Part shown: in pieces, positions 59,658 to 64,000 of the stretch | Numbering within the stretch: position 1 is the stretch's first letter | Layout: each line of letters opens with the position of its first letter | DNA from: CAZWCX01 sp964632945 | GTDB taxonomy: Bacteria; Planctomycetota; MHYJ01; WSZJ01; CAZWCX01 | Assembly: GCA_964632945.1 (NCBI GenBank) | Contig: CAZWCX010000003.1 | Location: 1-64,000 of the forward strand | Direction: 5' to 3' | DNA length: 64,000 bases | Notes under the pieces: model-generated | The model's database searches: none | Told to the model about the DNA's origin: nothing | The model's input: the letters and a program-made list of their open reading frames with translations, nothing else | Made by a program: the position numbers and the translations under genes

Positions 59658-60232
59658 TGCGTCACCCCCTTCTGACTCGCGAGGAAATCGGCGTTCTCCC
59701 TCGTCTGCTTCACCAGCGCGAGTTGCAGCATCAAGGCGCCGCGCAAGATCAGGATGGTCCCCTCCGAAGTGCTGGAGTACTGGCTGGGGTGCTTGGCGAT
59801 CTGATTCGCCACACTCGCATCCTCTTCCATCTTCGCCCGCGTCACGGTGTGGACCTTCGTTTTCTTCTTCTTTCCGGTCTGCATCAGAAACGCCCCCTCC
59901 GCGACTCCCGTGGTTTTTGCGGAGTCATAGAAGGCCGCGCGCTCCATCAGGCCGAAGGCCAGGTTGGCGTCGCTGTTCGAGTACATGGTGAAGTACCCCT
60001 GCGTCTGCTTCAGCGATTTCTTCAGACTCCGACTTTCCGCGTCGCACTGGGCGGAGAGATCCCGGTAGAGGCGGGTGAACTCCGCGGTCTCCGTCACGAT
60101 CAGGAGGGTGAAAAGAAGCGCGATCAGCACGTCCACCCCCCCGCGGCGGCCGCGGTGAGACCCGGCCAGCACGGCATGCGCCTGGCCGCCCGGCCGGTCG
60201 ATGCCCAGTCCGAGGATTCCAGTTCCTTGCAT
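59654..60232 (-). CDS. membrane-anchored protein of unknown function
   Basis: The 192-residue protein starts at ATG 60232, 7 bases after AGGAGG. A basic leader of 33 residues (RPGGQAHAVLAGSHRGRRGG) precedes the hydrophobic helix VDVLIALLFTLLIVTE. The arrangement is reminiscent of TadE/pseudopilin leaders but lacks a clean G-F/SE cleavage site. The rest is alpha-helical and polar (FTRLYRDLSAQCDAESRSLK, LMERAAFYDSAKTTG) and ends in ILRGALMLQLALVKQTRENA. No family is recognised. It is translationally coupled to the HEAT protein and lies in the cluster of pilin-like anchors. Confidence 0.7.
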   Translation of the reverse strand: MQGTGILGLGIDRPGGQAHAVLAGSHRGRRGGVDVLIALLFTLLIVTETAEFTRLYRDLSAQCDAESRSLKKSLKQTQGYFTMYSNSDANLAFGLMERAAFYDSAKTTGVAEGAFLMQTGKKKKTKVHTVTRAKMEEDASVANQIAKHPSQYSSTSEGTILILRGALMLQLALVKQTRENADFLASQKGVTQ

Positions 60233-60511
60233 GGCGAAACCTCCTGCTCTGGGAACACGGTCCTCGCGAGGACTCCAGTCCCCGCTGCCCTCGACCGTAC
60301 GGACTTCCGTCGCGACCGTTTCTCGGCGGGTCGCCCCCCGACGATTCGACGCGGATGAAATCCCGCCCCGAAACGATCGGCGCACTCATCCGCACGGGGA
60401 GGCAAGGGCGCCGCTCGAGCGACCGGTCGCGAGCGGCGTCGGGCGCATGCCGCGGACGTCCCGCAGGTCGGGAAGTCGAAGATGCGGTCCACGATACGGA
60501 AGGAGACGGCC

Positions 60512-63500
60512 ATGTCAGCGGTCCTCGATCGAACGCTCGCGATCCTCCTGCTTCGTCTGCGTCCGCTGTCGAATGAGGAGGTCACGAGGTGCTTGTCTGC
60601 CTCGGAGCGGAGACGCGTCCCGCTGCTGGAGGTGATTTCCCTGCGCCACCCCGGGATGCGATCGGAGTTGTTGCGCCTGCAGGAAATCGGTCGGGCCCTG
60701 GTCCGCTTCGACCAGCTTCACGCCTGTCCGGCCGGCCATGTCCAGAGGATCGGACCGCCGAGTTGCGGGAAGGTGTGCGCGCGCTGCGGGGGGCGGTTGG
60801 AGCGCGGGGTCTTGCGCCTGCCGCGCAAGGTGCGATTCTCGATCCAGGTGGAACGAGCGATTCGGAAGCGGTCGCCCGTTCAACCGCCCCGGCTCGCCGA
60901 AGTCGCGGAAGGGACGGGGGCGGATCCTCGCAACGATCCCCGGCTCCCTTCCCCGCAGGCGGTTGCGGCCCGGAGCACCCCTCCGCGGACGTCCGCCGAC
61001 CGTAGCGAGCCCCCGATCCCGGTCCGCAGGAGGGGCCGACCCAGGTCCGAGAGTTGGCAGGTGGCGGCGATCGGCGTCGTGTGCGTTGCGGCGATCGCGC
61101 TCGCGTGGTCGTGGGCGAGGGGCGCCCGTGCCCGCTGCCTTCGCGACCTGGATCTCCAATTCGACGCCATGGCGGCCGCTGGATCCACGGACGTGTATCG
61201 GGTTCGGCGGGTGGGGCTGCGAGAGAGTCTCACCCTGGCCGAACTGCGCTGGGGAGGCGATCCGGAGGTCCGCGTGAGAATCGGACGATTCGCCTGGTCG
61301 CAGGGAGATGCGGGCGCGGCGCGCACGGCCTTTGCCGGGGCGTTGGGCGCGAGTCCGCCGCCCCGAGAGGCGGTGCTGGGGCAAGGGATGGTATCCGCCT
61401 GGCTGTGGGGACGCCGGGAAGGTGCGGAGGGGCGCAGCGAGCTCGCAACCGCCTGGCGGTCTTTCGACGGCTTGGCCGCTCGTGGGCCGGAGTCCCGGGA
61501 GGGGCGCGTGGCGGCCGTCGCTCTGGACTTCATGGGAGGGGGAGCGGGATCCGGATGCCGACCGGGCGTCGGATCCACCGACGGGGCGGAGAGGGAGGGA
61601 GAGTGCGTGCAACTCCGCGCCTGGGACCTGCTGCGGCGGGGGAGGTTCTCCGACGCGCTTGCCTTCGCGCGGGCGGATCCGCGTCGCCGGTTCGACCCCT
61701 ACCTGAGGATCGTGCAGCCGCTTGCGCATCTGGGCCTGGGCGATGCCAAGGCCGCGCGCGAGGCCGCCGATTCGATGCTGGAACTGTGGCCGGAGATGAT
61801 CGACGCCCGGCTTGTCGGCGCGACCGCGCGGATCGCGGACGGAAAGGTGGCCGACTCGCTCCCGTTCCTGGATCGGGTACTGGCGGAGGAACCGGACCTG
61901 GGAATCGCCCTTCGGCTGCGCGCGCGAGCGCTCACGCGGGCCGAGCGATTCGCAGAGGCGCTCGCGGATGTGGATGCCGCGCTCCGGATCGAGGAGGTGG
62001 GCGGGGACCTTCGGTTCCTCCGCGGCGAATTGCTCCTTCGACTCGGCCGGCCGGACGAGGGACGGCGGGATCTGCGCGAGTATCTGGATCGCTGCCCGGT
62101 GGGCAGTCGCGTGGCGGCTGCGCGTTCGCTGCTCCATTCCGGCCTCCCGGCCGCGTCGTCCCGGGTCCGCGGCGGATCCGCTCCCACCCGGTGGCGCGAT
62201 GAAGACGCCGACGGGACACCGGATCCGGTCCTCCTTGCGGAACTCAGGGAGGTGTGGATTCCGGCGCTGGGTTGGGAGTCGGACGCCGGGGGTGCGGGGA
62301 TCGGGGCGGAGGTTGCCGCCGGCGATCTCCCCACGCACGCGCTCAATCCGTTCCGTGGGGGCGTCGCGAACCCGCCCGCCGCGACCGCGCCGGCCGTTTT
62401 CCTCCCGGAGACCGGGGTGGCGACTGCGCCGGGACCGAGATGGGCACCCATGCGCCGATTCGGTCACGTGCCCGAGCAGCGGCGGAGTCTGCCGCAGGTG
62501 CTCGAAGTCGTCGACGCGTGGGTTCGACGGGGCCCTCCGGACCGTCGGCAGGCGGCCGGTCGATTCCCCTTCCCGCTGGACCGGGAGGCCTTGGTCCATG
62601 CGGAGGAGGCGGCATTCCGAGCCTATCGACTGCCCCTGGGAAAGGAGGAGGATCTGGCGTGCACGCTGGAAATCGCCGCCGGCTGGAGTCCGGTCCCGGT
62701 TGCGGTCGAGGCGCGAACGGCCCGGGACGGACTGCTCTGCATGGGAGGATTTCGCTCGCCGGCGCTCCGCTTCGGCGTTGCGGAGGTCGTCGTGTTCGCG
62801 ACGCGTCTGCCCTTCGAAGTCAGCGCCGTGGACTGGTTGGCGTGGTTCGTCCGCGAGCAAGGGCTTCAATGGGTGGCGGGGCGCATCGGCGTGGGTCGGG
62901 GCGGAGCGGCGGCGGACTGGTTGGTCCGGGATCCGGGCGGCGACCGGTCGAGGCTTCTGCGTCTGGGAGCCTTCAAAGACGGCTGGATGCTGTACCTCGT
63001 TTCCGCCTCCGCCCCCGAGGGAGATTACGCGGGGCTGGCGCAGTCGTTGGCGATCCCGATTCTCTCCTGGTCCAAGCCGGAATGGGTCGGACCGGTGGAA
63101 GCGGAGGTCATGCAGGTGTGGCACGCCGAACGAGGGGTCCGGCGGTCCCTCGCATTTCCGGAGTCCTGGTCGATGTCTCCGCCGGACTCGGCGGAGCCTC
63201 AGGCCGACGGCATCGACCTGACCTGGAGCGGGCGGGCGCCCGGCCGAGCCGCGATGGCGATTCGAGTGTGGAATCGGAAGCGGTACGAGGACCTGGCGGA
63301 AGAAGCCTTGGCGGCCCGGGCTCGGTCGGCGGTCTTGCGGCGCTACTCCCCCGGACCGGTACGGCACGGTTCGAAATCGACGGAGACGGCCGGTGCCGGA
63401 TCCGCGCGCGGATTCCTGGAGGTCGCTCGCGTGGAAGGGGGAAGGGGCCCCTGCGAAGTGCGCACGCTCTTGCTTCGGGACGAGGAGGCGGTAATCGTCG

Positions 63501-63595
63501 TCTGCGGGGTCGGCCCCGACCGGGTGGGAGACTACGAGACCTGGGCGATCACCCGGCGCGCGATGGAATGCGTCCTGGCGAGTCTCGGGCGGTGA
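60512..63595 (+). CDS. kinase-less paralogue of the zinc-module Ser/Thr kinase
   Basis: The 1027-residue protein starts at ATG 60512 behind AAGGAG. Its N-terminus aligns with the kinase at 12066 almost position for position: DRTLAILLLRLRPLSNEEV, zinc-type ligands C72, H76, C89, C92 (ACPAGH, CARC) and the ERGVL segment after them. The kinase domain is then absent. After a short linker come a membrane helix (about 184-200) and the same TPR-like region (RVRIGRFAWSQGDAGAARTA; EMIDARLVGATARIADGKVA). The same C-terminal segments follow (LLRLGAFKDGWMLYL, WAITRRAMECVLASLGR). This may be a decoy, scaffold or sensor that shares ligands with the kinase. A pilin-like gene follows 64 bases downstream. Confidence 0.8.
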   Translation: MSAVLDRTLAILLLRLRPLSNEEVTRCLSASERRRVPLLEVISLRHPGMRSELLRLQEIGRALVRFDQLHACPAGHVQRIGPPSCGKVCARCGGRLERGVLRLPRKVRFSIQVERAIRKRSPVQPPRLAEVAEGTGADPRNDPRLPSPQAVAARSTPPRTSADRSEPPIPVRRRGRPRSESWQVAAIGVVCVAAIALAWSWARGARARCLRDLDLQFDAMAAAGSTDVYRVRRVGLRESLTLAELRWGGDPEVRVRIGRFAWSQGDAGAARTAFAGALGASPPPREAVLGQGMVSAWLWGRREGAEGRSELATAWRSFDGLAARGPESREGRVAAVALDFMGGGAGSGCRPGVGSTDGAEREGECVQLRAWDLLRRGRFSDALAFARADPRRRFDPYLRIVQPLAHLGLGDAKAAREAADSMLELWPEMIDARLVGATARIADGKVADSLPFLDRVLAEEPDLGIALRLRARALTRAERFAEALADVDAALRIEEVGGDLRFLRGELLLRLGRPDEGRRDLREYLDRCPVGSRVAAARSLLHSGLPAASSRVRGGSAPTRWRDEDADGTPDPVLLAELREVWIPALGWESDAGGAGIGAEVAAGDLPTHALNPFRGGVANPPAATAPAVFLPETGVATAPGPRWAPMRRFGHVPEQRRSLPQVLEVVDAWVRRGPPDRRQAAGRFPFPLDREALVHAEEAAFRAYRLPLGKEEDLACTLEIAAGWSPVPVAVEARTARDGLLCMGGFRSPALRFGVAEVVVFATRLPFEVSAVDWLAWFVREQGLQWVAGRIGVGRGGAAADWLVRDPGGDRSRLLRLGAFKDGWMLYLVSASAPEGDYAGLAQSLAIPILSWSKPEWVGPVEAEVMQVWHAERGVRRSLAFPESWSMSPPDSAEPQADGIDLTWSGRAPGRAAMAIRVWNRKRYEDLAEEALAARARSAVLRRYSPGPVRHGSKSTETAGAGSARGFLEVARVEGGRGPCEVRTLLLRDEEAVIVVCGVGPDRVGDYETWAITRRAMECVLASLGR

Positions 63596-63659
63596 GGGCG
63601 GGCGAGAACCGGGAGAGGATGGCGACACTTGGATGAGGAAACCAGGCAGGAGATTCGAC

Positions 63660-64000
63660 ATGAAAGCGTTCGGGTACGGCGGCTCGAGGGCCGCGGGGTT
63701 GACGGAGGCGATTCTGCTCACGGTTGTGATCGCCTGCATGGCGGGGTGCGGGGCGCTCGTGATCGCACGCGCGCTTTCCGCTCGGGCGGGAGATACCGTT
63801 CGGATCCTCGACGGCGGCGCCTCCGCGCGGCGGACGGCCGCGGATCCGGTGTGGATGGAAGGCGCGCCGGACGATTGGGCTCCCGGCCTCCGCACGGCCG
63901 GAGGACCCGGCGCGGCGACGGGGCAGGCGGAACCGACCGGCGCGGGGGATGGCGGGGAACGGAGTCTGCATCGGATCCTGGATGCGGCGACCGAACCGCC
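63660..64000 (+). CDS. pilin-like membrane-anchored protein, N-terminal part
   Basis: The frame opens at ATG 63660, 7 bases after AGGAG (ATG 63633 in the same frame is an alternative), and runs off the window after about 113 codons. Residues 1-13 (MKAFGYGGSRAAG) precede L-TE and the helix AILLTVVIACMAGCGALVIA, again the G-x-(S/T)E prepilin layout. A polar Gly/Ala/Pro-rich segment follows (SARAGDTVRILDGGASARRT), like the linker of the protein at 6618. It is probably co-transcribed with the kinase-less paralogue. The C-terminal domain is outside the window. Confidence 0.7.
   Translation, partial: MKAFGYGGSRAAGLTEAILLTVVIACMAGCGALVIARALSARAGDTVRILDGGASARRTAADPVWMEGAPDDWAPGLRTAGGPGAATGQAEPTGAGDGGERSLHRILDAATEP

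Noticed and set aside
59654..60232. TadE/pseudopilin
   Set aside because: A leader and a helix are present, but the cleavage-site signature is not convincing, so it was left unassigned.
1..64000. CRISPR arrays, tRNA, rRNA, insertion sequences with transposase
   Set aside because: No regularly spaced direct repeats, no tRNA arm pattern such as GGTTCGAATCC with a cloverleaf, no rRNA signature and no transposase frame were found by reading both strands.

Overview
The window is very GC-rich and gene-dense, and it encodes a repertoire typical of Planctomycetota. It holds a large Ser/Thr kinase with C-terminal TPR-like repeats and another with a zinc-type N-terminus, an FHA protein, and an ECF-type sigma factor with the N-terminal FPTTRWS signature. 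It also holds a squalene-cyclase-like repeat protein, a DUF1570-type gluzincin, a prokaryotic RING-type finger, and long secreted or membrane-anchored proteins of no assigned function. A run of 10 Ns at 36382-36391, set in aberrant G/C homopolymers, shows that this is scaffolded draft sequence, probably a metagenome-assembled genome. The phylum call is inference from gene content; no rRNA or tRNA is visible.

Layout. 1-6.6 kb: the 5' part of a group II intron with the start of its reverse transcriptase, a membrane spermidine-synthase-like gene with an in-frame stop near its likely original start, a second reverse-transcriptase relic, and two lipid-linked-sugar glycosyltransferases. 6.6-12 kb: a pilin-anchored protein with an annexin-like repeat, then a three-gene operon (sugar phosphorylase-like GH13, histidine phosphatase, alpha/beta hydrolase with a Cys nucleophile). 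12-28 kb: a zinc-module Ser/Thr kinase, a secreted 'GND' solenoid protein, a membrane RING protein, a DUF1570 peptidase, a squalene-cyclase-like protein and a MacAB-like exporter operon. 28-35 kb: accA, purL (PurS-fused), an SNase-like lipoprotein, a PilZ-like protein, purQ and a TPR lipoprotein. 36-47.8 kb: HEAT-VWA protein, FHA-TM-CAP protein, EamA transporter, TPR kinase and two tandem thymidylate-kinase-like genes. 48-56.7 kb: DnaJ-type Cys-repeat protein, EF-hand protein, SixA phosphatase, PPK2, asnB-degT pair, a primary-type sigma factor and apt. 56.7-64 kb: GGDEF protein, small Flp-type pilin-like protein, ECF-type sigma factor, two membrane-anchored proteins, a kinase-less twin of the 12-kb kinase, and the start of another pilin-like protein.

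Common threads. Housekeeping functions (fatty-acid initiation, purine synthesis and salvage, dTMP and polyphosphate metabolism) are interleaved with a signalling and envelope programme: kinases, FHA, PilZ, GGDEF, RING and EF-hand proteins, pilin-like anchors and secreted solenoids. Sixteen promoters could be read by eye. All fit TTGnnn - 17 or 18 bp - TAnnnT, and they define most of the transcription units. The most unusual items are the kinase and its kinase-less twin, the FHA-TM-CAP fusion, the pilin-anchored annexin-like protein, a sigma-factor gene with no canonical start codon behind a 10-bp leader hairpin, and several enzymes with a missing catalytic residue (GH13 acid/base Glu, one thymidylate kinase P-loop Lys, the kinase HRD-loop Lys).
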